From Devosia oryziradicis (GTDB lineage Bacteria > Pseudomonadota > Alphaproteobacteria > Rhizobiales > Devosiaceae), in the NCBI RefSeq assembly GCF_016698645.1, contig NZ_CP068047.1, positions 1,523,001 through 1,587,000 on the forward strand: a stretch of DNA of 64,000 bases. The letters run 5' to 3'. Position numbers and translations under genes: made by a program. Positions within the stretch are counted from its first letter, which is position 1, and each line of letters starts with the position of its first letter. The notes under the pieces are model-generated. The model was not told where the DNA came from and searched no databases. It saw only the letters and a program-made list of their open reading frames with translations. Positions 28,347 through 37,556 of the stretch are shown in pieces.

Positions 28347-29000
28347 ATGACCGCCACCATCACCGCCTTCGCGACCTCCCCCGACCGCGGCCGGGGCCTG
28401 GCCCGCGACATGCAGGTGCGCTGGGCACTGGAGGAAGTCGGCCAGCCCTATGATGTCCGGCTGGTGTCGTTCCAGGCCATGAAGGCCCCGGCGCACCGGG
28501 CGGTGCACCCCTTCGGGCAGATCCCGACCTACGAGGACGGCGAGTTATCCCTCTTTGAATCGGGCGCCATCGTGCTGCATATCGCCGAGCGCCATCTCGG
28601 CCTCCTGCCCGAGGAGCCCAATGCCAGGGCACGGGCCATCATGTGGATGTTCGCCGCCGTCGACACGCTCAAGGCGCCGATCATCGAGCGCGAAGCCGCC
28701 TGGCTGATCGAACGCGACAAAAGCTGGTTTGCCGAGCGGCAGATCATGCTCGACGGCAATGTGCGCAAACGGCTGGGCGAATTGTCCGTCCGGCTAGGCG
28801 AGGCCGATTGGCTCGATGGCGATTTCAGCGCCGCCGACATCATGATGGTGGGGCTGCTGCGGCGCCTCGAGACGACGAGCCTGCTGGATGACTATCCCAA
28901 CCTCCTCGCCTATGTCGCCCGCGGCAAGGCGCGGCCCGCCTTCAAGCGCGCCTTCGCGGCGCAGTATGCGGTATTCACCGATAGCCAGCCCGTGGGCTGA
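28347..29000 (+). CDS. Glutathione S-transferase family protein
   Basis: 217 residues. Thioredoxin-like N-terminal domain with VRWALEEVGQPYDVRLVSF and the glutathione-site PFGQIPTYEDGELSLFESGAIVLHIAERH (cis-Pro and ES pair), then a helical C-terminal domain with DWLDGDFSAADIMMVGLLRRL. ATG 28347 has CGGAG upstream; the open frame further upstream is not used. Probably paired with the DUF1697 gene 14 bases after it. Substrate unknown. Confidence 0.92.
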   Translation: MTATITAFATSPDRGRGLARDMQVRWALEEVGQPYDVRLVSFQAMKAPAHRAVHPFGQIPTYEDGELSLFESGAIVLHIAERHLGLLPEEPNARARAIMWMFAAVDTLKAPIIEREAAWLIERDKSWFAERQIMLDGNVRKRLGELSVRLGEADWLDGDFSAADIMMVGLLRRLETTSLLDDYPNLLAYVARGKARPAFKRAFAAQYAVFTDSQPVG

Positions 29001-29014
29001 AAAGGAGTTCTGTC

Positions 29015-29563
29015 ATGACCGCCGGGAACAGCTATCTGGTCCTGCTGCGCGGCATCAATGTCGGCGGCAAGAACAAGCTGCCGATGGCGGCGCTGAGGTC
29101 GTTTCTGGAAGACCTCGGCTTCGAAAATGTCAGCACCTATATCCAGAGCGGCAATGCCATCGTGCAGTCCGACCTTGGAGCGGCCAGCATCGCCAGCAAG
29201 ATCGAGAAGGAACTGGTCAGCGCCTTCGAACTGGATAGCGACCTCGTCAAGGTCCTCGTGCTAGGCCGCAGCCAGCTCAAGGCCGTCGTCGATGACCGGC
29301 CCAGGGGTTTCGGCGACGAGCCGGACAAATATCACTCGGACGCGATCTTCTTGATGGGTCTCAGCCCGAAGGAAGCGCTGACCGCATTCTCGCCGCTCGA
29401 GGGTGTCGATACGCTGTGGCCGGGCAAGGGCGTCATCTATTCCCAGCGCCTCAGCGCCAAGCGCACCAAGAGCCGGCTGAACCGGATGATGGCCTCGCCG
29501 CTCTACAAGTCCATGACCGTCCGCACCTGGGGCACGGTCACCAAGTTGCTGGACATGCTGTGA
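29015..29563 (+). CDS. DUF1697 family protein
   Basis: 182 residues matching DUF1697: YLVLLRGINVGGKNKLPMAALRSFLEDLGFENVSTYIQSGNAI at the N terminus is diagnostic, with the C-terminal NRMMASPLYKSMTVRTWGTVTKLL. AGGAG lies seven bases before ATG 29015. It follows the GST gene by 14 bases and is likely in the same operon. The family has no known function. Confidence 0.93.
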   Translation: MTAGNSYLVLLRGINVGGKNKLPMAALRSFLEDLGFENVSTYIQSGNAIVQSDLGAASIASKIEKELVSAFELDSDLVKVLVLGRSQLKAVVDDRPRGFGDEPDKYHSDAIFLMGLSPKEALTAFSPLEGVDTLWPGKGVIYSQRLSAKRTKSRLNRMMASPLYKSMTVRTWGTVTKLLDML

Positions 29564-29569
29564 CGATGT

Positions 29570-29884
29570 TTATCGCGGCCGGATATTTATGGTCACGGTG
29601 ACGGAGTCGCCAGCGGTAAGGCCGGCCTGGCGGCGCACCGCGTCTTTGAGCGGCAGCAGGTAGCCGTCGTCCTTGGGAAACAGCGAGGTGGTGAAGGTGA
29701 TGTCGCCGATTGCCGCCGTCACCGGGATCATACCCCAGCCGTAACTCACCCGCCGGGCCGCGCTGGAGATGTCAGCGACGTGGGTGGCGGGAACAGGGGC
29801 AAAGAAGAACGGGGATGGGCCGCGCCATTCGATGATCTCGGTTTCGAAAGCGAATTCCATCCCCGGATCGCTCACAGCTGCCAT
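29570..29884 (-). CDS. DUF1905 family protein
   Basis: 104 residues. EFAFETEIIEWRGPSPFFFAPVP, GWGMIPVTAAIGDITFTTSLFPKDDGYLLPLKDAVRRQAGL and the C-terminal GDSVTVTINI match the small beta-barrel DUF1905. The start is either ATG 29884, which overlaps the RNA methyltransferase gene by 13 bases, or ATG 29860. In other bacteria the domain is often fused to a YdeI-like part; here it stands alone. Function unknown. Confidence 0.88.
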   Translation of the reverse strand: MAAVSDPGMEFAFETEIIEWRGPSPFFFAPVPATHVADISSAARRVSYGWGMIPVTAAIGDITFTTSLFPKDDGYLLPLKDAVRRQAGLTAGDSVTVTINIRPR

Positions 29885-30969
29885 AATCCCACGCGCAGCC
29901 CGCCATGGAGAACGGTGGGTTCGGTCAGTTTCAACCCCAGGCCGGTGGCCCTGGCCAGGTCCTTGTCGGTGGTGATGATCCCCACCCGCCAGCCGGGAAA
30001 CCTGGCGCGGATGACATTGCCAAGGGTCCTATAGAGGCCCATGAGCGGCGCCTTGTTGCCGATGCGGGTGCCATAGGGTGGGTTGACGACGAAGATCCCC
30101 GGGGGCCCCGGGGGCGGCTCCAGCGTCTCGATCGTACGCTGCTCGAAGCGCACCCAATCGCTTACGCCGGCGCGTTCGGCATTCTCGTTGGCCAGGCGGA
30201 TGGCGCCGGCATCGCGATCCGAACCATAAAAGCGGGCGCCCGGTGTTTTCGCTGCGGCTGCGGACCGCAGCTTGTCCCACGTCTTCGCATCAAAGCCAAC
30301 GAGGTGCTCGAAAGCAAAGCTGCGTTCGCGACCGGGCTTCAGGCCCAGGGCGATTTCCGCGGCCTCGATGACAAAGGTGCCCGAACCGCACATCGGGTCG
30401 AGCACGGTCTGGCTGCCGTCGAAGCCGCATTGGCGCAGGAACATGGCTGCCATGGTTTCGCGCATCGGCGCCTTGGCCACGCCTTCCTTGAAGCCGCGCT
30501 TGTGCAGCGACTCGCCTGTGGTGTCGACGCTGATGGTCACTAGGTCGTCCTCGATCCGCACCATGACGCGGACCTGGGCATCGTCGGCAATGGGGGCGCC
30601 CAGTTCTTCGGCTATCGCCTTGGCGACGCGCTGGCTGGCGGCGCCGGCATGGTAGATGCGGGAGCGCTGGCAGCTGGCCTCCACCTTTACCGACACATCG
30701 GGGCGCAGCATGCCGGCCCAATCGAGTTTGCGGGCGCGCTTGTCGAGCTGGGCCAGGTGCATGGCGCGGAAGCTGGCCATGCGCGCCAGCACGCGGGTGG
30801 CTCCGCGCAGTTCGAGGTTGGCCCGCCACACGTCCGGCCAGAGGCCGGTGAAGGCGACGCCGCCCTCGACCACCGTGGCGTCGAAGCCGGCAGCACGCGC
30901 CTCATCGCAAAGCGGTGTTTCGAGCCCCGGCGTAGCGACGAGGTAGATTTCGAACGGCTGCGTGGTCAT
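29872..30969 (-). CDS. THUMP-domain 23S rRNA (guanine-N2) methyltransferase, RlmL-like
   Basis: 365 residues. An N-terminal THUMP-containing part (IYLVATPGLETPLCDEARAAGF, later VSVDTTGESLHKRGF) precedes a Rossmann methyltransferase with the motifs VLDPMCGSGTFVIEAAE (SAM) and FVVNPPYGTRIGNK, the N-P-P-Y of N-methylating RNA enzymes. It matches the N-terminal half of RlmL, without the RlmK half. It likely modifies 23S rRNA, but the exact position is inferred from the family. Confidence 0.92.
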   Translation of the reverse strand: MTTQPFEIYLVATPGLETPLCDEARAAGFDATVVEGGVAFTGLWPDVWRANLELRGATRVLARMASFRAMHLAQLDKRARKLDWAGMLRPDVSVKVEASCQRSRIYHAGAASQRVAKAIAEELGAPIADDAQVRVMVRIEDDLVTISVDTTGESLHKRGFKEGVAKAPMRETMAAMFLRQCGFDGSQTVLDPMCGSGTFVIEAAEIALGLKPGRERSFAFEHLVGFDAKTWDKLRSAAAAKTPGARFYGSDRDAGAIRLANENAERAGVSDWVRFEQRTIETLEPPPGPPGIFVVNPPYGTRIGNKAPLMGLYRTLGNVIRARFPGWRVGIITTDKDLARATGLGLKLTEPTVLHGGLRVGLWQL

Positions 30970-31117
30970 GGGTCAGCACTAGCCCGTCGGCCGGCGGGCG
31001 GCAATGGTCCGGCGCGGCGCGGAGGTCATTGACCAATTTGAGACGCGCGTATCATATTGACACCAGCGTATCGCAACGAGTGGGCATAAGCCCACCGCGC
31101 GGTTTAGGGAGGATGGG

Positions 31118-32167
31118 ATGGAACGCAACAACTACCCGCGACTGCACAATGCGGCGTGGCCAGGCGTCGTGGGAAAGGGCGCGCCCGACAGCGAGCCCAT
31201 CATTGGGCTCGACACGCTGCTGGAATTGACCGCCGGCGCCGAGCATGAGGGGCAAAAGTTCGATGGCATCGACCTCTGGCTGGCCGACCCGCATATCTCC
31301 ATCGATTCCAGCCAGGACGACATCAAGCGCGTCTCGGACCACATTGCCAGCTATGGGCTGACCGTCGGGTCGTTTGTGGCACCGATCTGGGGCGGCGCCG
31401 GTGGCGGTTCGGCGATGGGCGACGATGCCGAGGTGGCCCGCTTCCTCAGCCAGGTCGAGAAGGCGTGCCGCATCGGCCGGTGGATGCGCGATATCGGCAT
31501 CCGGCCCAGCGGCGGCGTACGCATCGACTCCTCCGTTGGCGTCGGTCCATGGGACGCCGACCCTGAAGGCAATACCAGACGCATTGCCGAGACCTTTCGG
31601 GCTGCCGGCAAGATCGCCCAGGATCATGGTGAGTTCCTGGTGGCGGAAGGCGAGATCTGCTGGGGCGGCATGCATTCCTGGCGCGAGAATGTGAAGCTGC
31701 TCGAAATGGTGGGCATGCCCGGCGTCGTTGGCTACCAGGCCGATATGGCGCATTCGATGCTGTTCGTGCTCGGCGCCAATGCCGAGAAGGACAGGCTGCT
31801 CCCCGCCGACTTCGACTGGTCCGACAAGGCGGCGCTCGACGCGGCTTATAAAAAGGTGGCGGATGCGCTGCGGCCCTGGACGATGGACTTCCACGTCGCG
31901 CAGAACGATGGCACGACCTTCGGCTCGGGCGATCATGAAAAGACCGGTCGGCATTGCCAGATCGACGACCCTAATGGACGGCTCGATGTCACCAAGCATG
32001 CGGGCTACTGGCTGCGCGACAGCTCGGGCAATCTCACCAAAAAGATGCGCCACATCTGCTGGGACGGTTGCATGTTCCCCAATGCGGTGATGGAGCGGCA
32101 GGACACCTGGAACAAGGTGCTCGGTGCCATGGTCGCGGTGCGCGACGCCCATGGCTGGCGCGAATAG
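31118..32167 (+). CDS. Sugar phosphate isomerase/epimerase-like TIM-barrel protein
   Basis: 349 residues. Xylose-isomerase-like TIM-barrel sequence with KFDGIDLWLADPHISI, GLTVGSFVAPIWGG, FLVAEGEICWGGMHSW, VVGYQADMAHSM and the late HCQIDDPNGRLD; His, Glu and Asp residues in these strands would bind the metal. GGAGG precedes ATG 31118. The oxidoreductase gene follows after nine bases, an operon for breakdown of a sugar or cyclitol. The substrate cannot be told; no transporter is adjacent. Confidence 0.85.
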   Translation: MERNNYPRLHNAAWPGVVGKGAPDSEPIIGLDTLLELTAGAEHEGQKFDGIDLWLADPHISIDSSQDDIKRVSDHIASYGLTVGSFVAPIWGGAGGGSAMGDDAEVARFLSQVEKACRIGRWMRDIGIRPSGGVRIDSSVGVGPWDADPEGNTRRIAETFRAAGKIAQDHGEFLVAEGEICWGGMHSWRENVKLLEMVGMPGVVGYQADMAHSMLFVLGANAEKDRLLPADFDWSDKAALDAAYKKVADALRPWTMDFHVAQNDGTTFGSGDHEKTGRHCQIDDPNGRLDVTKHAGYWLRDSSGNLTKKMRHICWDGCMFPNAVMERQDTWNKVLGAMVAVRDAHGWRE

Positions 32168-32176
32168 GAGGCCGAC

Positions 32177-33310
32177 ATGACCAAGCAACTCAATATCGGC
32201 ATGATTGGCTATGGCTTCATGGCCCGCGCCCATTCCAATGCCTGGACCAATGTCTCCCACTTCTTCGACACCGGCTATCGGCCTGTGCTCAAGGCGGTGG
32301 CGGCCCGAAACGTCAGCAAGGTCCGCCACTTCGCCGAGGCCTGGGGCTATGAGAGCCAGGAGAGCGACTGGCGCCACATGGTCGAGCGCGCCGATATCGA
32401 CGCCATCGATATCTGCGTGCCCAATGACCTGCATGCCGAAATCGCCATTGCTGCTGCGCAGGCCGGCAAGATGGTGCTGAGCGAAAAGCCTCTCGCCCGC
32501 ACCGAGGCGGAGGGCAAGCCGATGGTAGACGCGGTGGAGAAGGCCGGCGTCGCCAACATGGTCTGGTACAATTACCGGCGTGTTCCGGCAGTTATGCTGA
32601 TCAAGCAGATGGTGGAGTCGGGCCGCCTCGGCACGATCTTTCACTATCGCGCCAAGTTCCTGCAGGATTGGACGATTTCCCCCGACGTGCCGCAAGGCGG
32701 CCAGGCCACGTGGCGCCTCGATGTCGACGCCGCCGGCTCGGGTGTCACGGGCGATCTGTTGGCCCACTGCCTCGACACGGCGATCTGGATCAATGGCGGC
32801 ATTTCCTCGCTGACGGCGATGACCGAAACCTTCATCAAGGAGCGCAAGGACGCGGCCACCGGAGAGAACAAACCTGTCGGCATCGACGATGCTGCGGCCG
32901 TGCTGACCCGCTTCGCCAATGGCTCGTTGGGTACGTTCGAATCCACGCGCTACGCGCGCGGCCACAAGGCCGGCTACACGCTCGAAATCAATGGCGAGAA
33001 AGGCTCGCTCGCCTGGGACCTGCATGATCTGAACCGCGTGCAGTTTTTCGATCATTCGGTCGCCGGGGCCCAGCGGGGCTGGACCAATATCCTGGTCACC
33101 GATGGCGACCACCCTTATCTGGGCAAATGGTGGGTACCTGGCCTCATCATCGGCTACGAGCATTCCTTCACTCATCAGGTTGCCGATTTCCTCGACGGGG
33201 TGCGAACCAGCAAGCCTGCTGCTCCGACCTTCCGCGAGGCGCTGGAAACCAACCGGGTCTGCGATGCCATCCTGGCCTCGGGCAAATCCGGGCAGTGGGT
33301 CAATCTCTGA
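32177..33310 (+). CDS. Gfo/Idh/MocA-family oxidoreductase
   Basis: NAD(P)-dependent sugar or cyclitol dehydrogenase-like protein, 377 residues. The Rossmann entry is [54 protein letters not shown] holds the EKP catalytic Lys; the C-terminal domain has [16 protein letters not shown], with the usual His and Asp. TAGGAGG before ATG 32177. It is the second gene of the pair with the isomerase at 31118. Substrate unknown. Confidence 0.93.
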   Translation: MTKQLNIGMIGYGFMARAHSNAWTNVSHFFDTGYRPVLKAVAARNVSKVRHFAEAWGYESQESDWRHMVERADIDAIDICVPNDLHAEIAIAAAQAGKMVLSEKPLARTEAEGKPMVDAVEKAGVANMVWYNYRRVPAVMLIKQMVESGRLGTIFHYRAKFLQDWTISPDVPQGGQATWRLDVDAAGSGVTGDLLAHCLDTAIWINGGISSLTAMTETFIKERKDAATGENKPVGIDDAAAVLTRFANGSLGTFESTRYARGHKAGYTLEINGEKGSLAWDLHDLNRVQFFDHSVAGAQRGWTNILVTDGDHPYLGKWWVPGLIIGYEHSFTHQVADFLDGVRTSKPAAPTFREALETNRVCDAILASGKSGQWVNL

Positions 33311-33313
33311 CGC

Positions 33314-34039
33314 TCACGCCTTGTGCGCGGCCATCGCCTCGTAAAATGGCCGCGCCTGGTCGGCGATAACACGCAGACGGTCGGGCAGGGTGATGGCCTT
33401 GTCGTCGGGTGGCGCGAAGCCGGTGCTCTCGAAGATGGCCCCATACCAGTGCGGCGCCCAGACTCCGTCGTCGGGATGCTGTCCCTTCGGCCAACTGAGC
33501 ATGGCCTTGGAAAACGGCAGGTCGATCGCCGCGCAGAGTGCCGACAGGGCGCGGTGCGGATCGCGGCGTACATCCTCGGAGTCGACGACGACCGGCGGCT
33601 TGCCTGTTCGTTGGGCGACACGGTCGAACAGCCTGGCCTGCTCAGCAAAGCCGATATCGCGCAGGGCGACCTCTTCGCGCTTCTGCGCATAGGAGGCAAG
33701 CACCCGTTCAGGGCTGCGCAGCAGGAAGACGTTGGTCACGTGGTCCATCCAGTCGAGCGGAAAGCCCTCGATCATGTGATGCGCCATGTGCTTCTGGTAC
33801 CAGACCGTCTTGCCAGACGGCACGGGGCCAAGCATGTCGGCTGCGACCTCGTGCGGGTCCTGTGGCTGGCTGGCAAGCACTTCGGCATTCATCGGATGGA
33901 CGATGCCGGTCGCCGCAAGATAGGCCGCGTAAAACGGCTCGTCGCTGACGGCACAGTCACCTCGGGACGAAAAGGCCCGCATCATCGCGGTCGACAGGTT
34001 GCGCGGCCCCGACCACATGGCAATACGGCGGATGGTCAT
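33314..34039 (-). CDS. Sulfotransferase-family P-loop protein
   Basis: 241 residues. The N terminus RRIAMWSGPRNLSTAMMRAF contains the loop that would hold the 5'-phosphosulfate of PAPS, and VFLLRSPERVLASYAQKRE is the 3'-phosphate-binding segment. Its four-base overlap with the aminotransferase gene (ATGA at 34036-34039) makes the two a coupled unit. Similar sulfotransferase-like proteins are often found next to class IV aminotransferases in proteobacteria; the substrate is unknown. Confidence 0.82.
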   Translation of the reverse strand: MTIRRIAMWSGPRNLSTAMMRAFSSRGDCAVSDEPFYAAYLAATGIVHPMNAEVLASQPQDPHEVAADMLGPVPSGKTVWYQKHMAHHMIEGFPLDWMDHVTNVFLLRSPERVLASYAQKREEVALRDIGFAEQARLFDRVAQRTGKPPVVVDSEDVRRDPHRALSALCAAIDLPFSKAMLSWPKGQHPDDGVWAPHWYGAIFESTGFAPPDDKAITLPDRLRVIADQARPFYEAMAAHKA

Positions 34040-34965
34040 GGCCGATAGATCTCCTCTTCGATCAGTTCTCGATACAGCTCCTGCAGCCGCAGTGTCATCT
34101 TGCCTGGGATCGGGCCTGGGTCGGTCAGCGGATGGCCCATGCGGCGGCCATCGACCTCGCGCACCGCGGTCAAACCGGCAAAGGTGCCGGTGACGAAGGC
34201 TTCGTCGGCGCCATAGACGTCGGTCAGTGAGAAGTTCTTCTGCCGCACGGTGATGCCGGCGCGCTCGGCCACGCGGATGATGTTGCCGCGGGTAATGCCG
34301 CCCAGGCAGTAGTCGCCGGTCGAAGTCCAGACCTCGCCGCGGCGCACGATAAAGAAATGCGTGGAATTGCAGGTCGCAACAAACCCCTGCGGATCGAGCA
34401 TCAGCGCTTCGTCGGCCCCGGCCTTGGCCGCCTGGATGCAGGCCTGGATGCAGTTGAGCTTGCTGTGCGAATTGAGCTTCTGGTCCTGCATATCAGGCGC
34501 CGTGCGCCTGATGGTGGAGGTGAAGAGCGAAATCCCATCCGGCTTGGGTGAGGGCGCCTTGTATTCGGGGATGATGACGATGGTCGCGTCACCGATGGTG
34601 ACCCGCGGGTCCTGGTACGGCGTCGCCTTGATGCCGCGCGTGACCATGAGGCGGATGTGGACGCCATCGGTCATGCCATTGGCCGCAAGGCAGTCGAAGA
34701 TGCGCGTGACCAGGGCATCGGGCGTCAGGCCGACCGAAAAATCCAGAGCCTTGGCCCCTTCATAGAGCCGCTCGAGATGCGCCCACAGGAAGGGTATCCC
34801 GCCTTGGTGCAGCCTCAGTCCTTCCCAGACGCCATCGCCGAGCACGAAGCCGGAATCAAAGACCGAGACGACGGCCTGGTTGCGCGGCACCAGCGTATCA
34901 TTGACCGCAATCAGGATATCCGCGTTGCGGAGGTCATCCGCATAGGCATGCACGCCGTAAGCCAT
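34036..34965 (-). CDS. Class IV aminotransferase (branched-chain or D-amino-acid type)
   Basis: PLP enzyme of 309 residues. Fold-type IV features: VFDSGFVLGDGVWEGLRLHQGGIPFLWAHLERL, HIRLMVTRG, KLNSHSKLNCIQACIQAAKAGADEALMLD (the LNSxSKL Lys forms the Schiff base), FFIVRRGEVWT and ITRGNIIRVAE. ATG 34965 gives the usual N terminus; the open frame upstream does not look coding. It precedes the sulfotransferase-like gene with a four-base overlap. Whether it acts on branched-chain or D-amino acids is undecided. Confidence 0.9.
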   Translation of the reverse strand: MAYGVHAYADDLRNADILIAVNDTLVPRNQAVVSVFDSGFVLGDGVWEGLRLHQGGIPFLWAHLERLYEGAKALDFSVGLTPDALVTRIFDCLAANGMTDGVHIRLMVTRGIKATPYQDPRVTIGDATIVIIPEYKAPSPKPDGISLFTSTIRRTAPDMQDQKLNSHSKLNCIQACIQAAKAGADEALMLDPQGFVATCNSTHFFIVRRGEVWTSTGDYCLGGITRGNIIRVAERAGITVRQKNFSLTDVYGADEAFVTGTFAGLTAVREVDGRRMGHPLTDPGPIPGKMTLRLQELYRELIEEEIYRP

Positions 34966-35101
34966 TCCAGCACCACTACAAGTTCGATGCGCCACTGTCG
35001 GCGTTCGCCGGCCAATGGGCAAGACAGGCAGAAAAATTCTGCGCATCATGTCGATCCGACCCTGATGGCGTCGACTAGATGCATCAGATGGAGGAATGCC
35101 C

Positions 35102-35497
35102 ATGAAATATCTCTGCATCGTCTATGCCGGCACTGGCGCCGCGAGCCTGAGCGAGGCGGAAGGAACCGCCATCAAGGATGCCTGCATCGAGGGCGACAAC
35201 GCGCTGTTCGAAGCCGGCAAGCTCTATATGGCAAGCCCGCTGGAAGGGCCGGCAAACGGCGCGCACCTGCGTCAGGTCAACGGCAAGACAGTCCGCATCG
35301 ACGGACCCTATGCCGAGACCAAGGAACTGGTCGCCGGCTTCATGGTCATCGAGGCCGCCAACCTGGATGAGGCCGTCGCCATTGCCGCACCGGGTCCACT
35401 CGATGGGCTGGTCAGCATGGAAATCCGGCCGCTGCGGGACGAGACGCATAGCGTGACCGGGCAGGACCGTTCCGCTTTCTTCACGCGGAGGTCGTGA
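35102..35497 (+). CDS. YCII-related protein
   Basis: 131 residues. KYLCIVYAGTGAASLSEAEG, HLRQVNGKTVRIDGPYAETKELVAGFMVIEAANLDEAVAIAAPGP is a variant DGPF motif. GGAGG stands at the right distance from ATG 35102 (MKYLCIV), whereas it is too close to ATG 35096. It is a third YCII protein in the window and has no sigma factor beside it. The GST gene overlaps its stop by one base. Confidence 0.88.
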   Translation: MKYLCIVYAGTGAASLSEAEGTAIKDACIEGDNALFEAGKLYMASPLEGPANGAHLRQVNGKTVRIDGPYAETKELVAGFMVIEAANLDEAVAIAAPGPLDGLVSMEIRPLRDETHSVTGQDRSAFFTRRS

Positions 35498-36108
35498 TGG
35501 TCGAGCGGCAACTCTACTACACCCACAACATCAACCCCCGGGTCGCCGTTGCGGTGGCTCGCCATCTCAAGTCGCCGGTCGAGCTCATTCGCTACGAGCC
35601 CATGGGCAAGGACCGCGACGCCTTCCTGTCGCTCAATCCCAATTCGTTGGCGCCCCTGCTGGTGGAGGATGGCAAGCCGTTGTGGGAGGCCGACGCCATC
35701 GCGCTGCGCCTCGCGCGCCTCGCCGGCGGCGAATTCTGGCCCGACGATCACGCTGTCGACATCATGCAATGGGTGAGCTGGAGCGCTCATCACTTCACCG
35801 TCGCAGGTGCGGGCCTCGTCTGGCACAATCATACGGCAGTGGCCTGGATGGGGCCGCCAGATCCCGCCGTGGTTGAGGGCATCGAAGCCGACTTCCACCG
35901 CTTCGCCACCATTCTCGATGCTGCCCTGGCGGATCGTCAGTGGCTGGTGGGCGACCGTCTGACATATGCCGATTTCCGGGTCGCATCGGCGCTGCCCTAT
36001 GCGCAGCGCGCAAAAATCCCAGTGGGCGGCTATCGCTATATCTTGGCCTGGCATGACCGGCTCAACGCGATTGACGCCTGGCGGGACCCGTTTGCTGGCC
36101 TCGCCTGA
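35497..36108 (+). CDS. Glutathione S-transferase family protein
   Basis: 203 residues. N-terminal YYTHNINPRVAVAVARHLKSPVELIRYEP and LNPNSLAPLLVEDGKPLWEADAIALRLAR carry the thioredoxin fold with the PLL cis-Pro site; the C-terminal helical part includes DRQWLVGDRLTYADFRVASALPYA. ATG 35497 overlaps the YCII stop by one base (TGATG) with GGAGG upstream. Only distantly like the GST at 28347. Substrate unknown. Confidence 0.9.
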   Translation: MVERQLYYTHNINPRVAVAVARHLKSPVELIRYEPMGKDRDAFLSLNPNSLAPLLVEDGKPLWEADAIALRLARLAGGEFWPDDHAVDIMQWVSWSAHHFTVAGAGLVWHNHTAVAWMGPPDPAVVEGIEADFHRFATILDAALADRQWLVGDRLTYADFRVASALPYAQRAKIPVGGYRYILAWHDRLNAIDAWRDPFAGLA

Positions 36109-36170
36109 TTGGCTTGGCGGGAAACATCGCTGCGGTGTAGCGTTTCCCGCCAGAGACCGGAGTTCCGCCC

Positions 36171-36443
36171 ATGTGCCGTAACATCAAGCCGCTGTTCAAT
36201 TTCGAGCCACCAGCCACCCGCAACGAAATGCATGATGCCGCGCTGCAGTTCGTGCGCAAAATCTCGGGCTACAGCGTACCGTCCCATGCCAATGAAGCGG
36301 CGTTCCACGAGGCGGTGGAGGATATCGAGAAGGTGGTGCGCAAGCTGCTCAAGTCGCTCGAAACCAATGCCCCACCTAGGGATCGCGAGGTCGAGGCGGA
36401 GAAACGGCGTGAGAAATCCCGCCTGCGCTTCGGCACGGCGTGA
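36171..36443 (+). CDS. DUF2277 family protein
   Basis: 90 residues. MCRNIKPLFNFEPPATRNEMHDAALQFVRKISGYSVPS is almost diagnostic for DUF2277, and the C-terminal NAPPRDREVEAEK completes the match. CGGAG lies about nine bases before ATG 36171. The family is common in alphaproteobacteria and actinobacteria, with no known function. It converges with clpS, four bases between stops. Confidence 0.94.
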   Translation: MCRNIKPLFNFEPPATRNEMHDAALQFVRKISGYSVPSHANEAAFHEAVEDIEKVVRKLLKSLETNAPPRDREVEAEKRREKSRLRFGTA

Positions 36444-36446
36444 GGG

Positions 36447-36752
36447 CTACTCCTCAGGCTCCGTGCTGAACAGCAGTGGAAAGCCGTGCTGGCGGGCAAA
36501 GTCGGTGGCTCGTGTCGCCTTCTCCTCGGCAATTTCCTTGGTGAAGACCGCGACCACGCAGGCGCCCTTGGTATGCGCGGTCAGCATGATCACGCTGGCC
36601 TGGGCCTCGGGCACCCGAAATTCCGCCTTGAGCAGCCTCACCACGAATTCGCGTGGGGTATAGTCGTCGTTGAGCAGGATCACCTTGTGCAGCGGCGGCT
36701 TGGCCGGCTTCAGGACTGTATCGGTGCGTTTCTTGGTATCGGTGTCGGCCAT
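36447..36752 (-). CDS. clpS: ATP-dependent Clp protease adaptor ClpS (ClpS2-type)
   Basis: N-recognin that hands N-degron substrates to ClpAP. 101 residues. LHKVILLNDDYTPREFVVRLLKAEF is the substrate-pocket region, followed by ASVIMLTAHTKGACVVAVFTKEIAEEKATRATDFARQHGFPLLFSTEPEE. The ending FPLLFSTEPEE is like ClpS2, the second alphaproteobacterial paralogue, not the clpA-linked ClpS1; no clpA is nearby. ATG 36752 chosen over the longer frame, which adds 33 residues not found in the family. Confidence 0.93.
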   Translation of the reverse strand: MADTDTKKRTDTVLKPAKPPLHKVILLNDDYTPREFVVRLLKAEFRVPEAQASVIMLTAHTKGACVVAVFTKEIAEEKATRATDFARQHGFPLLFSTEPEE

Positions 36753-36842
36753 GCTGGCCTCCGGGGCGAATGGCGCAGCATCACGGAACGGCCGCGATGC
36801 CCTGGCGTTAGGGAAGCAAAGCGGACCACCAGGGGTCAAGTC

Positions 36843-37016
36843 ATGCTGCAACTGTTGATCATTCTCGTCATCGTCGCCGTCGTTTCGGGCGCGCTTGGCT
36901 TTACCCGCCTGTCGGCTGGCGCCGCAACGCTGGCCAAGATCATCTTCGCCATCATGCTGATCGGCATCGTCCTGCTGATCATACTGGCCTTCATGGGCAT
37001 CGCCATCCTGTTTTAG
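36843..37016 (+). CDS. DUF1328 small membrane protein
   Basis: 57 residues, two hydrophobic helices: LLIILVIVAVVSGALGF, then the signature TRLSAGAATLAKIIFAIML and a second helix to the end. It matches the YtjA-like DUF1328 family. AGGGG precedes ATG 36843. It starts 90 bases from clpS and is divergent from it. Function unknown; often stress-related. Confidence 0.9.
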   Translation: MLQLLIILVIVAVVSGALGFTRLSAGAATLAKIIFAIMLIGIVLLIILAFMGIAILF

Positions 37017-37024
37017 CCGTCTGC

Positions 37025-37492
37025 CTAGAGCATCAGCTTGAAGCCTTCATGGCTTTTGCTAAAGCCGAGCTTCTCGTAGAACCGATGAGCGTCCACGCGC
37101 ACCTTGTTGGAGGTGAGCTGGATCAGCCCGCACCCAGCCTCGCGACAGTGTTCAATCGCCCAGGTCACCATCTGGGTGCCCAGCCCCGAGCCGCGCTGGT
37201 CGGAGCGGATATGGACGTTTTCCAGCAGGCCGCGCTTCATGCCAAACCGGGGCATGCCGGGAATGATGGTGATCTGGATGGTGCCGACCACTTCGCCATC
37301 CTTCTCGGCCACGACAAGCCGGTGTTTGGGATCGGCGCTGATTTCATCGAAGGCGGCACGGTAGCGCGGATCATCGAGCGTCGCTGGGTCGAGCGGCGGC
37401 GTGTCGTTGCCGCGGGCATCGCCAGCGTGGCTCAGGGTGACGATGGTGGCGATATCGGCCGGCTCGGCATCGCGGAAGCTCAACTGGGACAC
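37025..37492 (-). CDS. GNAT-family acetyltransferase
   Basis: 155 residues. LSFRDAEPADIATIVTL is the entry, RLVVAEKDGEVVGTIQITIIPG the central strands, and LLENVHIRSDQRGSGLGTQMVTWAIEHCRE the acetyl-CoA loop (R/Q-x-x-G-x-G). The late KVRVDAHRFYEKLGFSKSHEGF is the typical ending. GTG 37492 is preceded by a strong AAGGAGG six bases away and is preferred over the upstream ATG. Substrate unknown. Confidence 0.92.
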   Translation of the reverse strand: MSQLSFRDAEPADIATIVTLSHAGDARGNDTPPLDPATLDDPRYRAAFDEISADPKHRLVVAEKDGEVVGTIQITIIPGMPRFGMKRGLLENVHIRSDQRGSGLGTQMVTWAIEHCREAGCGLIQLTSNKVRVDAHRFYEKLGFSKSHEGFKLML

Positions 37493-37556
37493 TGCATCCT
37501 CCTTCAGATGCCGCCTTGGTGCAATTGATGGCGGCACCTGTCAACCAATCGGCGAA

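Noticed and set aside
26880..28508. 542-codon minus-strand frame opposite the HD-GYP and GST genes
   Set aside because: Spans the ends of two well-identified plus-strand genes; its translation is His/Ala/Gly-rich without domain signatures.
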